A DNA stretch of 64,000 bases from Microbacteriaceae bacterium PS02070 (lineage in GTDB: Bacteria; Actinomycetota; Actinomycetes; Actinomycetales; Microbacteriaceae). Below the pieces are notes generated by a model that was given only the letters and a program-made list of their open reading frames with translations, was not told the origin of the DNA and ran no database searches. A program made the translations under genes and the position numbers. Below, piece after piece: positions 25,170-33,639 of the stretch; the first letter of the stretch is position 1; each line of letters opens with the position of its first letter. Location: NCBI GenBank assembly GCA_029959865.1, contig JASCPE010000004.1, positions 62,001 to 126,000 on the forward strand, in the 5' to 3' direction.

Positions 25170-26615
25170 ATGAGCACTTCCACCCCGCAACGCCCGCGTA
25201 CTCTCGCGGAAAAGGTCTGGGACGACCACCTGGTCGTCAAGGGGGAGGGCGGCAGTCCCGACCTCATCTACATCGACCTGCACCTCGTGCACGAGGTCAC
25301 CAGCCCCCAGGCCTTTGACGGCCTGCGGGCCGAGGGGCGCCCGGTGCGCCGCCTCGACCTCACGATCGCCACGGAGGACCACAACACTCCGACGATCAAC
25401 ATCGACAAGCCGATCGCCGACCTCACGAGCCGCACGCAGATCGAGACGCTGCGCCGCAATGCCGACGAGTTCGGTGTGCGCATCCACTCGCTCGGAGACA
25501 AGGAGCAGGGCATCGTCCACGTGGTCGGCCCGCAGCTCGGTCTCACGATGCCCGGCATCACGGTGGTCTGCGGCGACAGCCACACGTCCACGCACGGTGC
25601 GTTCGGTGCGATGGCGTTCGGCATCGGAACGAGCGAAGTCGAGCATGTCCTGGCAACCCAGACGCTTCCCCTGAAGCCGTTCAAGACGATGGCCATCACC
25701 GTCGAGGGCGAATTGGCCGAAGGTGTGACTGCGAAAGACATCATCCTCGCCGTGATCGCGAAGATCGGCACCAACGGCGGCCAGGGGTACGTTCTGGAGT
25801 ACCGCGGCAGTGCGATCCGCGCGCTGTCGATGGAAGGTCGGATGACGATCTGCAACATGTCGATCGAGGCTGGCGCCCGCGCGGGGATGGTCGCGCCGGA
25901 TGAGACGACGTTCGCATACCTCAAGGGCCGACCGCACGCTCCGCAGGGCACCGATTGGGACGCTGCCGTCAAGTATTGGCGTACGTTGCCTTCCGACGAC
26001 GACGCAGTGTTCGACGCAGAGGTCTTCCTCGACGCAAACGAGCTGGAGCCATTCGTGACGTGGGGGACCAACCCCGGTCAGGGCGTTTCCCTCTCCGATG
26101 TCGTGCCGGCGCCGGAGTCGTTCGCGGATCCCAATGAGCGTGCCGCAGCGTCTCGCGCGCTGGAATACATGGATCTCGCGCCCGGTACCCGCCTCAAGGA
26201 CATCGCCGTGGATGCCGTGTTCATGGGCTCGTGCACCAACAGCCGCATCGAGGACCTCCGTCAGTTCGCATCGATCATCCAGGGTCACTCGAAGGCCGAC
26301 GGAGTGCGAGTGATGGTCGTTCCCGGCTCCGCGCGGGTTCGCTTGGAAGCAGAGGCCGAGGGACTGGACCGCGTGTTCGAGGAGTTCGGTGCGGAGTGGC
26401 GCTTCGCGGGCTGCTCGATGTGTCTGGGCATGAACCCTGACCAGCTCGCGCCCGGTGAGCGGTGCGCGTCGACAAGCAACCGCAACTTCGAAGGTCGCCA
26501 GGGTAAGGGTGGACGTACGCACCTCGTCTCTCCCGTCGTCGCCGCGGCGACTGCGGTGCTGGGTCATCTGGCCAGCCCCTCCGACCTGGCCGCCCTGACC
26601 CCCGTGGAGGCCTGA
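25170..26615 (+). CDS. leuC: 3-isopropylmalate dehydratase, large subunit
   Basis: LeuC with LeuD isomerises 2-isopropylmalate to 3-isopropylmalate, the second step of leucine synthesis, using a [4Fe-4S] cluster. It has 481 residues. The cluster cysteines are in [11 protein letters not shown] and the C-x2-C of GCSMCLGMN. The substrate-side [25 protein letters not shown] motif is intact. The ATG has AGGAGA upstream. It is separated by one base from leuD and preceded by the leucine leader and attenuator. Confidence 0.97.
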   Translation: MSTSTPQRPRTLAEKVWDDHLVVKGEGGSPDLIYIDLHLVHEVTSPQAFDGLRAEGRPVRRLDLTIATEDHNTPTINIDKPIADLTSRTQIETLRRNADEFGVRIHSLGDKEQGIVHVVGPQLGLTMPGITVVCGDSHTSTHGAFGAMAFGIGTSEVEHVLATQTLPLKPFKTMAITVEGELAEGVTAKDIILAVIAKIGTNGGQGYVLEYRGSAIRALSMEGRMTICNMSIEAGARAGMVAPDETTFAYLKGRPHAPQGTDWDAAVKYWRTLPSDDDAVFDAEVFLDANELEPFVTWGTNPGQGVSLSDVVPAPESFADPNERAAASRALEYMDLAPGTRLKDIAVDAVFMGSCTNSRIEDLRQFASIIQGHSKADGVRVMVVPGSARVRLEAEAEGLDRVFEEFGAEWRFAGCSMCLGMNPDQLAPGERCASTSNRNFEGRQGKGGRTHLVSPVVAAATAVLGHLASPSDLAALTPVEA

Positions 26616-26616
26616 C

Positions 26617-27213
26617 ATGGAAAAGTTCTCAACCCATACCGGTGTCGCCGCGCCGCTCAAGCGTTCCGCCGTCGACACCGACCAGATCATCCCGGCCGTC
26701 TACCTCAAGCGCGTGACCAAGACGGGCTTCGACGATGCGCTGTTCGCCACCTGGCGCCAGGATCCGGGCTTTCTTCTCAACCAGCCCACCTTTGCCGCTG
26801 CGTCGATCCTCGTCGCGGGTCCCGATTTCGGTACCGGATCCAGTCGTGAGCACGCTGTCTGGGCGCTGCGTGACTATGGATTCCGGGTAGTGCTGAGCTC
26901 GCGCTTCGCCGATATCTTCCGAGGTAACTCCGGCAAGCAGGGGCTCGTCACGGGCGTTGTCGAGGAGGCAGAGATCGAGAAGATCTGGGCCGTCATCGAC
27001 GCAAACCCAGGCATTGAGATGACCGTCGACCTGCAGTCGCGCACCGCGACGATCGGTGACCTCCGCGTGTCCTTCGATATTGACGATTACACTAGGTGGC
27101 GCCTGCTCGAAGGTCTCGACGACATCGCGCTCACACTGCGCGAGGAAGAAAAGATCGCAGAATTCGAGGCGCGCCGCGAGGCGTGGCGGCCACGGACGCT
27201 TCCCGTCCGATAG
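26617..27213 (+). CDS. leuD: 3-isopropylmalate dehydratase, small subunit
   Basis: This 198-residue partner of LeuC forms the mobile swivel domain of the aconitase-like enzyme. The substrate-specificity loop [25 protein letters not shown] and the [13 protein letters not shown] start are typical. It begins one base after the leuC stop and is translated from the same message. Confidence 0.96.
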   Translation: MEKFSTHTGVAAPLKRSAVDTDQIIPAVYLKRVTKTGFDDALFATWRQDPGFLLNQPTFAAASILVAGPDFGTGSSREHAVWALRDYGFRVVLSSRFADIFRGNSGKQGLVTGVVEEAEIEKIWAVIDANPGIEMTVDLQSRTATIGDLRVSFDIDDYTRWRLLEGLDDIALTLREEEKIAEFEARREAWRPRTLPVR

Positions 27214-27286
27214 TCGAAGATAGTCCCGCGCATCGGGGCGCGGGCGCGAGCCGTTCGCGTGAGACACCACAAGTGAGGTCCATCGG

Positions 27287-28657
27287 ATGAACACACTCCT
27301 CAGCGAGTCGGCGGCATCAGGCCGCGGCGACGGTTCGCAGCCCGCAGGTGACGTGATCACCATCCGAGGTGGACGCCCCCTGCGCGGCACGATCGAGGTC
27401 AAGGGCGCGAAGAACCTCGCGACGAAGGCGATGGTCGCAGCCCTCCTCGGCGAAACCGTCAGCACCCTGCGCGACGTTCCCGACATCAGCGACGTCGCCG
27501 TCGTGCGCTCGCTCCTCGAAGTCCATGGTGTGACGGTGGACGCCGACGCCGACGGCACTCTGCGCCTGGACCCGAAGGGCGCGAAGTCCGCGGCGATGGA
27601 CCTCATCGACGCGCACGCTGGAGCGTCGCGGATTCCGATCCTCTTCTGCGGTCCGCTCCTGCACCTGCTCGGCCAGGCCTTCATCCCCGATCTCGGCGGC
27701 TGCCGCATCGGCGATCGCCCGATCGACTTCCACCTCAATGCGCTGCGCAACTTCGGCGCCGTGGTGGAGAAGCTGCCGAGCGGGATCCGCCTCTCCGCTC
27801 CGGACGGACTGCACGGCGCGAACATCGAGCTGCCCTACCCGAGCGTCGGCGCGACCGAACAGGTGCTCCTGACCGCGGTGCGCGCGAAGGGCACGACCGA
27901 ACTGCGCAACGCAGCGATCGAACCCGAGATCATGGATCTCATCGCCGTTCTGCAGAAGATGGGCGCGATCATCTCCTACGAGCCCAACCGCGTCATCTTC
28001 ATCGAGGGCGTCGACGAGTTGGTCGGCTACGACCACCGGGCGATCTTCGACCGCAACGAAGTCGCTTCGTGGGCCTGCGCCGCTCTGGCCACCGACGGAG
28101 ACATCTTCGTCGCGGGCGCGAAGCAGCAGGAGATGCTGACCTTCCTCAATGTCTTCCGCAAGGCCGGCGGCTGGTTCGACGTCCGTGAGGACGGCATCCA
28201 GTTCCGCCGTGCGGGTGACCTCAAGCCCGTCATGGTCGAGACCGATGTGCACCCGGGGTTCATGACCGACTGGCAGCAGCCCCTCATCGTCGCGCTCACG
28301 CAGGCAGAAGGCACCTCGATCGTTCACGAGACGGTGTACGAGAACCGGCTCGGTTTCACCCAGGCGCTCAACCACATGGGTGCGGACATCGTCGTTCACG
28401 CGGAGGGTTTGGCAAGTCCCGACCGCCGCGTGCCGCGTCGCGAGCTGGAGCAGGCGGCCGTCATCACGGGCCCGACACCCCTGCACGGTGCGGACGTTGT
28501 GGTCCCTGACCTGCGCGGTGGCTACAGCTACGTCATCGCGGCGCTCACCGCCGCCGGAGAGTCGACGATCAGCAACGTCGGCATCATCCGCCGTGGCTAT
28601 GAGAAGTTCTTCGACAAGCTCACGGCCGTCGGCGCCGACTTCGACGTCGTCGGGTGA
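27287..28657 (+). CDS. murA: UDP-N-acetylglucosamine 1-carboxyvinyltransferase
   Basis: MurA transfers enolpyruvate from PEP to UDP-GlcNAc, the first committed step of peptidoglycan synthesis. It has 456 residues, with a 20-residue N-terminal tail before the fold. The catalytic loop cysteine is present (Cys139 in GGCRIGDRPIDFH), so the enzyme should be sensitive to fosfomycin, unlike the mycobacterial type with Asp. The KGAKN motif at the N terminus (39-43) and the C-terminal DLRGGYSYVIAAL are intact. A GC-rich hairpin (27225-27244) sits in the gap after leuD. Confidence 0.96.
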   Translation: MNTLLSESAASGRGDGSQPAGDVITIRGGRPLRGTIEVKGAKNLATKAMVAALLGETVSTLRDVPDISDVAVVRSLLEVHGVTVDADADGTLRLDPKGAKSAAMDLIDAHAGASRIPILFCGPLLHLLGQAFIPDLGGCRIGDRPIDFHLNALRNFGAVVEKLPSGIRLSAPDGLHGANIELPYPSVGATEQVLLTAVRAKGTTELRNAAIEPEIMDLIAVLQKMGAIISYEPNRVIFIEGVDELVGYDHRAIFDRNEVASWACAALATDGDIFVAGAKQQEMLTFLNVFRKAGGWFDVREDGIQFRRAGDLKPVMVETDVHPGFMTDWQQPLIVALTQAEGTSIVHETVYENRLGFTQALNHMGADIVVHAEGLASPDRRVPRRELEQAAVITGPTPLHGADVVVPDLRGGYSYVIAALTAAGESTISNVGIIRRGYEKFFDKLTAVGADFDVVG

Positions 28658-28661
28658 ACGC

Positions 28662-29426
28662 GTGAGCACCACTCCGCGGCGCCGACCATCCCGCGAGGTC
28701 AGGCGGCCGAGCGTCTTCTGGCCGGCAGCGGCCGTCGTCATTCCGTTGACCTCGCTTATCGCGAAGATCGAGATCTCAGGCCAAGAGCATCTTCCCCTGG
28801 ACGGCCCGTACGTGCTCGCCCCGAACCACTACAGCGAGTTCGATCCCGTCATCATCGCGGTGGCGGTGTGGCGCTCCGGGCGCGCACCGCGGTTCATGGC
28901 GAAGGAGAGCCTCTTCCGAGTCCCCGTCCTCGGTGCTCTGCTCCGGGCGACAGGCATGGTGCCGGTGCCACGCGCCGCATCCGGTGCCTCCGCAACGAGG
29001 ATCATCGCGCAGGCCCGCGAACTCGTCACTCTCGGCCGCGGAGTCATCGTCTACCCCGAGGGATCTCTTACTCGTGACCCGCAGCTGTGGCCGATGCGGG
29101 GCAAGAGCGGCGTCGCGCGGCTCGCGCTGGCAGGGGATCTGCCCGTGATTCCGATGGCCTCCTGGGGAGTCGAGAAGATCCTGCCTCCCTACGGAAAGCT
29201 CTCCCTCTGGCCCCTGCGCAAGCGCGTGCGCGTGTCCTTCGGTCCGCCCGTCGACCTCGCGAAGTACCGAGGGGCAACCTCCAACAGCGCGCTGACCGAG
29301 GCGACCGACACCGTGATGGCCGCCGTCGCGCGGGAGTTAGGTGGACTCCGAGGCGAACAGCCGCCCGCAGAGCGGTGGAACCCGTCCGCGCACGGCCAGA
29401 GCGAAACGGGCCGCCTTGACTCGTAA
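28662..29426 (+). CDS. 1-acylglycerol-3-phosphate acyltransferase (PlsC type)
   Basis: This 254-residue membrane-associated acyltransferase has the NHxxxxD motif in APNHYSEFDPV, an FMAKESLF segment, and the phosphate-binding motif VIVYPEGSLTRD. It acylates lysophosphatidic acid on the way to phosphatidic acid. One hydrophobic helix precedes the catalytic part (FWPAAAVVIPLTSLIA). It starts at GTG four bases after the murA stop. Its 3' end overlaps the gpsA start, so lipid and wall precursor genes are coupled here. Confidence 0.9.
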   Translation: MSTTPRRRPSREVRRPSVFWPAAAVVIPLTSLIAKIEISGQEHLPLDGPYVLAPNHYSEFDPVIIAVAVWRSGRAPRFMAKESLFRVPVLGALLRATGMVPVPRAASGASATRIIAQARELVTLGRGVIVYPEGSLTRDPQLWPMRGKSGVARLALAGDLPVIPMASWGVEKILPPYGKLSLWPLRKRVRVSFGPPVDLAKYRGATSNSALTEATDTVMAAVARELGGLRGEQPPAERWNPSAHGQSETGRLDS

Positions 29427-30540
29427 GAACGAGCCCGCGGTCAAGGTTGCCGTGATCGGTGCGGGGAGTTGGGGGACGACGTTCGGGAAGATCCTCGCGG
29501 ACGGGGGAGCGCACGTATCGATGTGGGCTCGCCGCCCCGAGGTCGCGGCCGAGATCAAGAACGCCAAGCGCAACAGCGAGTATCTCCCGGGCATCAATCT
29601 GCCGCGGTCGATGTCGGCGACGCCACACCTCTCCGAAGCACTGGACGGCGCTACCCAGGTGTATCTCGCGATCTCCTCGCAGGCCTTGCGTCAGAACCTG
29701 AAGGCCGTGCGCCCCCTCCTGCCCGGTGGCACGGTCCCCGTCGTCTCCCTCATGAAGGGCGTGGAGAAGCGCACCGGCCTGCGGATGAGCCAAGTGATCG
29801 AGCAGGAGTTGGGCATCGATCCCGCGCGCATTGCCGTCGCAAGCGGCCCCAACCTCGCTCTGGAGATCGCCCGCGAGCAGCCCACCGCGGCGGTCATCTC
29901 GTCCAGCAGCACCGAGACGGCGGAGGCGGTCGCGCTGCGTGCGCGCAACCGCTACTTCCGCTCCTTCATCAACAACGACGTCATCGGAACCGAGTTCGGA
30001 GGCGTGCTGAAGAACCTCATCGCGGTCGCCATCGGAATCGTCGATGGCGTCGGCTACGGCGAGAACACCAAAGCCTCCATCATCACTCGGGGACTCGTGG
30101 AGATGACCGACTTCGCGGTCGCGCAGGGCGCTGAGCCCGAGACGCTTCAGGGCCTGGCTGGACTCGGGGACCTCATCGCGACGTGCCAGTCGCCGCTGAG
30201 CCGCAACAACACGGCGGGCCGATTGCTCGGTCAGGGGTACAGCTTCCAGGACGTCGTGAACCAGATGAACCAGACCGCCGAGGGACTGGCGTCGGTGGCG
30301 CCCGTGCTGCAGCTTGCTCGCGAGGCAGGCATTCAGATGCCCATTGTCGAGCAGGTCAAGATGGTGCTCGACGGAACCATGAACCCGCGCGACATCGCGC
30401 CGCATTTGACGACAGATGACAAGCCGACAGGCGAGAGGACGGGAAATGGACAAGCCAGTGGTGGCGGTGCTTTTTGGCGGTCGTTCCAGCGAGCACTCGA
30501 TCAGCTCCGCAACGGCGGGCGGGGTGCTGCGCGCGATTGA
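29416..30540 (+). CDS. gpsA: glycerol-3-phosphate dehydrogenase [NAD(P)+]
   Basis: GpsA reduces dihydroxyacetone phosphate to sn-glycerol 3-phosphate for phospholipid synthesis. The Rossmann motif GAGSWGTTFG is at the N terminus, the catalytic Lys lies in GVLKNLIAVAIG, and the later AGLGDLIATC motif is present. Two starts are possible: TTG at 29416, overlapping the previous stop, or GTG at 29341 with GGGAG upstream, which adds 25 Arg-rich residues. I prefer the shorter. The C terminus carries about 31 extra residues encoded over the start of ddl (95-bp overlap), which is unusual for this protein. Confidence 0.9.
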   Translation: MTRKNEPAVKVAVIGAGSWGTTFGKILADGGAHVSMWARRPEVAAEIKNAKRNSEYLPGINLPRSMSATPHLSEALDGATQVYLAISSQALRQNLKAVRPLLPGGTVPVVSLMKGVEKRTGLRMSQVIEQELGIDPARIAVASGPNLALEIAREQPTAAVISSSSTETAEAVALRARNRYFRSFINNDVIGTEFGGVLKNLIAVAIGIVDGVGYGENTKASIITRGLVEMTDFAVAQGAEPETLQGLAGLGDLIATCQSPLSRNNTAGRLLGQGYSFQDVVNQMNQTAEGLASVAPVLQLAREAGIQMPIVEQVKMVLDGTMNPRDIAPHLTTDDKPTGERTGNGQASGGGAFWRSFQRALDQLRNGGRGAARD

Positions 30541-31528
30541 TCGCGATCGCTTCGACGTCATCCCGGTGGGAATCACCCGTGACGGCGCGTTCGTTCTGGA
30601 GGACGACGATCCCGACAAGTTCGCGATGGACGAAGGCACGCTCCCCGAAGTCGTCGACAACGGCACGCGGATCGTGTGGCCGGATTCGGCCACCTCGCGC
30701 GAGCTGAGAGTCGTCGAGGGCGGCGAGGTGCGTTCGCTCGGTGAGATCGACGTGGTCTTTCCGATCCTCCACGGGCGCTTCGGCGAGGACGGCACGATTC
30801 AGGGAATGCTCGAGCTCCTCGGACTTCCCTATGTCGGCGCAGGCGTGCTGATGTCGGCGATCGGAATGGACAAGCACGCCACCAAGAGCGTGCTGCAGGC
30901 AGCGGGTGTCCCCGTCGTGCCGTGGGTGACCGTGACCCGTGAGGGCCTGGAGCGCAACGGCGACCTCTGGCGGCGCTGTATCCGCGGTCTGGAGCTTCCC
31001 GTCTTCGTCAAGCCCGCACGGGCCGGGTCGAGTGTGGGGGTGTCGAAGGTGTCTGAGTGGGACGATCTCGACAGTGCCCTCGATCTCGCCTTCGCCGAGG
31101 ATTCCCGCGTGCTCGTCGAGCAGGGCCTGACCGCCCGCGAACTCGAATGTGCGGTCCTTCCCGGCCGAGACGGCGGACCGATCCGCGTCAGCGTGGCGGG
31201 GGAGATCGTCGTGACCGGGCGTGACTTCTACGACTTCGACGCGAAGTATCTCGGCGCCGACGGTATCGAACTGGTCTGCCCCGCCGACGTCTCCGACGGC
31301 GAACTCGCCGAGCTTCAGCGGATCGCAGCGAGGGCATTCGAGGCTCTCGGCGGGGAAGGCCTGGCCCGAGTGGACTTCTTCTCCACCGGCACTGAGCTCT
31401 ACGTCAACGAAGTGAACACCATGCCGGGGTTCACGCCGATCTCGATGTTCCCCACATGCTGGATCAAGAGTGGGCTGCCCTACGCCGACCTCGTCACTGA
31501 GCTGATCGAGTCCGCCTCGGTACGCTGA
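30446..31528 (+). CDS. ddl: D-alanine--D-alanine ligase
   Basis: This ATP-grasp enzyme joins two D-alanines for the peptidoglycan stem peptide. It has 360 residues. The N-terminal FGGRSSEHSIS motif, ATP-grasp lysine region VFVKPARAGSSVGVSKV, YDFDAKYLG, and the metal site VNEVNTMPGFTPISMFP are all present. ATG at 30446 has GAGGACGG just upstream and lies inside the gpsA reading region. Tyr in DFYDFDAKY rather than Phe fits D-Ala-D-Ala rather than D-Ala-D-lactate formation. Confidence 0.96.
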   Translation: MDKPVVAVLFGGRSSEHSISSATAGGVLRAIDRDRFDVIPVGITRDGAFVLEDDDPDKFAMDEGTLPEVVDNGTRIVWPDSATSRELRVVEGGEVRSLGEIDVVFPILHGRFGEDGTIQGMLELLGLPYVGAGVLMSAIGMDKHATKSVLQAAGVPVVPWVTVTREGLERNGDLWRRCIRGLELPVFVKPARAGSSVGVSKVSEWDDLDSALDLAFAEDSRVLVEQGLTARELECAVLPGRDGGPIRVSVAGEIVVTGRDFYDFDAKYLGADGIELVCPADVSDGELAELQRIAARAFEALGGEGLARVDFFSTGTELYVNEVNTMPGFTPISMFPTCWIKSGLPYADLVTELIESASVR

Positions 31529-31996
31529 TCAGCTCTCGGGCCGGTCGGAGCAGGTCGGGCCGACCTGCGGCAGCTGCTTGATCGCGGCGCTGAGCGACAT
31601 CGCGGCATCGAAACCGCTGACCACGTCGTAGTCGACATAGATCTCGGCAGCCGGCTCCCGCCCGAATGTCGTTAGGCGGTAGCGCGGCGCCTCGGCGTCA
31701 TCAACGAGCCAATCGACGCCGTCCACGGTTTGGCAGGCAAGCTCGCTGGCGGCGATGACCGGCACCCCGCAGGTCAGGAGGACGGTTGCGGGGGAGCCCC
31801 ACGCACCGGTCGCTTGGGCATCGGTCCACCGACGCGGCTGCTCGGCGACCGAGTCCGGCAGACGAACCGTCAGGTTCGCACACGCCTCCGCCGCCGCATC
31901 CGGTGCGGGCTCCATGGGGACCGTCGTGCTGCACGCGGTCAGGCTGGCGGCGGCGACAAGGAGCGGCAGCGCACACAACAACGAACGACCTCTCAC
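31529..31996 (-). CDS. DUF3515 lipoprotein
   Basis: This 155-residue protein has a lipoprotein signal peptide ending in the lipobox LTAC (Cys22). The mature part shows paired cysteines (SPATVLLTCGVP, SELACQTVDGVDWLVDD, GPTCSD) and matches the actinobacterial DUF3515 family, of unknown function. The start is GTG behind a TAGCGT box six bases away (leaderless). Its stop codon abuts that of ddl on the other strand (TGATCA), with no spacer. Confidence 0.82.
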   Translation of the reverse strand: MRGRSLLCALPLLVAAASLTACSTTVPMEPAPDAAAEACANLTVRLPDSVAEQPRRWTDAQATGAWGSPATVLLTCGVPVIAASELACQTVDGVDWLVDDAEAPRYRLTTFGREPAAEIYVDYDVVSGFDAAMSLSAAIKQLPQVGPTCSDRPES

Positions 31997-32002
31997 CCCT
32001 CC

Positions 32003-32041
32003 ACGCTAATCGACTCCGGGCGTTCGGCGACGCACTAGCGT
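32003..32041. promoter_or_regulatory. divergent leaderless promoters of the DUF3515 gene and thiL
   Basis: On the minus strand TAGCGT (32008-32003) is six bases before the DUF3515 GTG. On the plus strand TAGCGT (32036-32041) is six bases before the thiL GTG. Both fit into a 51-bp gap. Confidence 0.5.
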
Positions 32042-32047
32042 GGGAGC

Positions 32048-33031
32048 GTGGACGAGTCGATGGTGGTGGCGGACATCTCCGAGGGAGAACTCGTCCGCCG
32101 GATCGTGTCTCGTCTGGGCACAAGCCGCGCGATCGTGGGACCGGGGGATGATGCCGCCGTCGTCGCCGCCCCGGGCGGATCGGTCGTGGTGACGACCGAC
32201 ACCCTCGTCCACGGCCCCGACTTCCGCCTGGCCTGGACGAGCGGACACGACCTCGGATTCAAGGCCGCCGCGGTCAACCTCGCCGACATCGCCGGGATGG
32301 GCGCAACTCCGACCTGTCTCGTCGTCGCCCTCGCGCTCCCGCCGAGCACCCCCGTCTCGTTCGTCGAGCAGGTGGCGGACGGCTTTCGGGACGCCTGCGC
32401 CGCGCTCGCACCCGCGTGCGCCGTAGAGGGGGGAGACGTCACTTCATCTGACACACTCACCGTCGCGGTGACTGCGCTCGGCGACCTGGGTGGGCGGCCG
32501 CCGCTCTTGCGCTCGGGCGCTCGGGTCGGCGACGTCCTCGCGCTTGCCGGAGACACCGGGCTGGCTGCGGCTGGGCTCGCGATTCTGTTCGACAGGTTCC
32601 GCGTGGATGGGAAGCCGATGCCGGTGCGCGAGGAAGAACTGACGCAGTCCGAAAGCCGCGCCGTCTCCGCGCAGCTCGCCCCCCACCCCCCGATCGCTCT
32701 CGGGGTCGTCGCGAACGCCGCGGGGGCGCACGCCCTGATGGACGTCTCCGACGGCCTCGTCCTCGACGCGCGTCGGATGGCAGACGCCTCCGGAGTGACG
32801 CTCGACATCGAACGGGCCCGGCTGGATCCCGCGAACGACATCAGTCTGCGCGGCGGAGAAGACCACGCCCTGTTAGCCGCGTTCGCGCCCACGGCAGTGG
32901 TCCCCGAAGGGTTCCGAGTGATCGGTACGGTCCGTCCGCGCGGACAGGCCAGCGTGTCAGTCGACGGCATTCCCGAGGAAGGCCCGGGCGGCTGGGATCC
33001 CTATCGCGACTGGGACGGCGTCATCGGCTGA
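32048..33031 (+). CDS. thiL: thiamine-monophosphate kinase
   Basis: ThiL phosphorylates thiamine monophosphate to thiamine pyrophosphate with ATP. This 327-residue PurM-like fold protein has GPGDDAAVV at the N terminus, TTDTLVHGPDF, the GGDVTSSDTLTVAVTALG stretch and DVSDGLVLDARRMADASGV, the metal- and nucleotide-binding aspartates of the family. The start is GTG (leaderless). Its last 31 bases overlap the convergent rsmD gene. No TPP riboswitch is visible upstream. Confidence 0.93.
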   Translation: MDESMVVADISEGELVRRIVSRLGTSRAIVGPGDDAAVVAAPGGSVVVTTDTLVHGPDFRLAWTSGHDLGFKAAAVNLADIAGMGATPTCLVVALALPPSTPVSFVEQVADGFRDACAALAPACAVEGGDVTSSDTLTVAVTALGDLGGRPPLLRSGARVGDVLALAGDTGLAAAGLAILFDRFRVDGKPMPVREEELTQSESRAVSAQLAPHPPIALGVVANAAGAHALMDVSDGLVLDARRMADASGVTLDIERARLDPANDISLRGGEDHALLAAFAPTAVVPEGFRVIGTVRPRGQASVSVDGIPEEGPGGWDPYRDWDGVIG

Positions 33032-33588
33032 GCAGGACGGCTCGCCCACCACAGCGCCGTGTCGCCGTACCGCTTATGCCGTGTGAGCTCCCAGGTGTCC
33101 GGAAGCCCCGGCTCGGGCGAACGGGCGGCGCGTTCGATAATGATGACCGCGTCCTCACGGAGGCGCCGGTCCAGTGCCTGCAGTGTCGCGGAGAGCTCGG
33201 TCTCACCGAGGTCATACGGGGGATCGATGAAGACCACATCGAACGTCTCGGACGTCGCGGCGAGAAACGCATCGGCCGCCCGTCGGTGAACGCGTACCTG
33301 CGCACCCGGGACCGCCTTGGCGATCGACCGGATGTTCCGGGTGATCACCTGCGCGGCGCTCTGCGCGCGCTCGACGAGGTCGGCGGACGCCGCGCCTCGG
33401 CTCACTGCCTCAAGCCCCAGGGCGCCCGATCCCGCGTACAGGTCGAGCACGCGGCTCCCCTCGATGATCCCCCACGAATCGAGGGTCGCGAAAAGAGACT
33501 CGCGAACTCGATCGCTCGTGGGGCGCGTGCCTGCATCGGGCACGGCCAGGGGCACGGAACCGGCGGCTCCGGCAATGATGCGGGTCAC
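33001..33588 (-). CDS. rsmD: 16S rRNA (guanine966-N2)-methyltransferase
   Basis: This 195-residue SAM-dependent methyltransferase carries VLDLYAGSGALGLEAVSRGA (SAM loop) and the N2-guanine methyltransferase motif DPPY (FIDPPYDLGE). GTG at 33588 begins the conserved VTRIIAGAAGS and has TATCGT six bases upstream. It overlaps thiL tail to tail by 31 bp and is divergent from recG. Confidence 0.93.
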   Translation of the reverse strand: MTRIIAGAAGSVPLAVPDAGTRPTSDRVRESLFATLDSWGIIEGSRVLDLYAGSGALGLEAVSRGAASADLVERAQSAAQVITRNIRSIAKAVPGAQVRVHRRAADAFLAATSETFDVVFIDPPYDLGETELSATLQALDRRLREDAVIIIERAARSPEPGLPDTWELTRHKRYGDTALWWASRPAQPMTPSQSR

Positions 33589-33594
33589 GTGCCC

Positions 33595-33633
33595 ACGATA
33601 CCCAGCGCCGTCGTCGGCGGTGGTCAATAGACT
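33595..33633. promoter_or_regulatory. divergent leaderless promoters of rsmD and recG
   Basis: On the minus strand TATCGT (33600-33595) is six bases before the rsmD GTG. On the plus strand TAGACT (33628-33633) is six bases before the recG ATG. The whole gap is 51 bp. Confidence 0.5.
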
Positions 33634-33639
33634 CGTCCT

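Noticed and set aside
25080..26690. 536-codon open frame antisense to leuC
   Set aside because: Arg/His/Asp-rich translation with no domain. It is a shadow of leuC, which has all catalytic motifs.
27317..28741. 474-codon open frame antisense to murA
   Set aside because: Same reason; murA is complete with its active-site Cys.
29068..30795. 575-codon open frame antisense to the acyltransferase, gpsA and ddl genes
   Set aside because: It crosses three well-supported genes and its translation is low complexity.
32000..32050. TPP riboswitch upstream of thiL
   Set aside because: The gap is only 51 bp and lacks the conserved TPP-box sequences.
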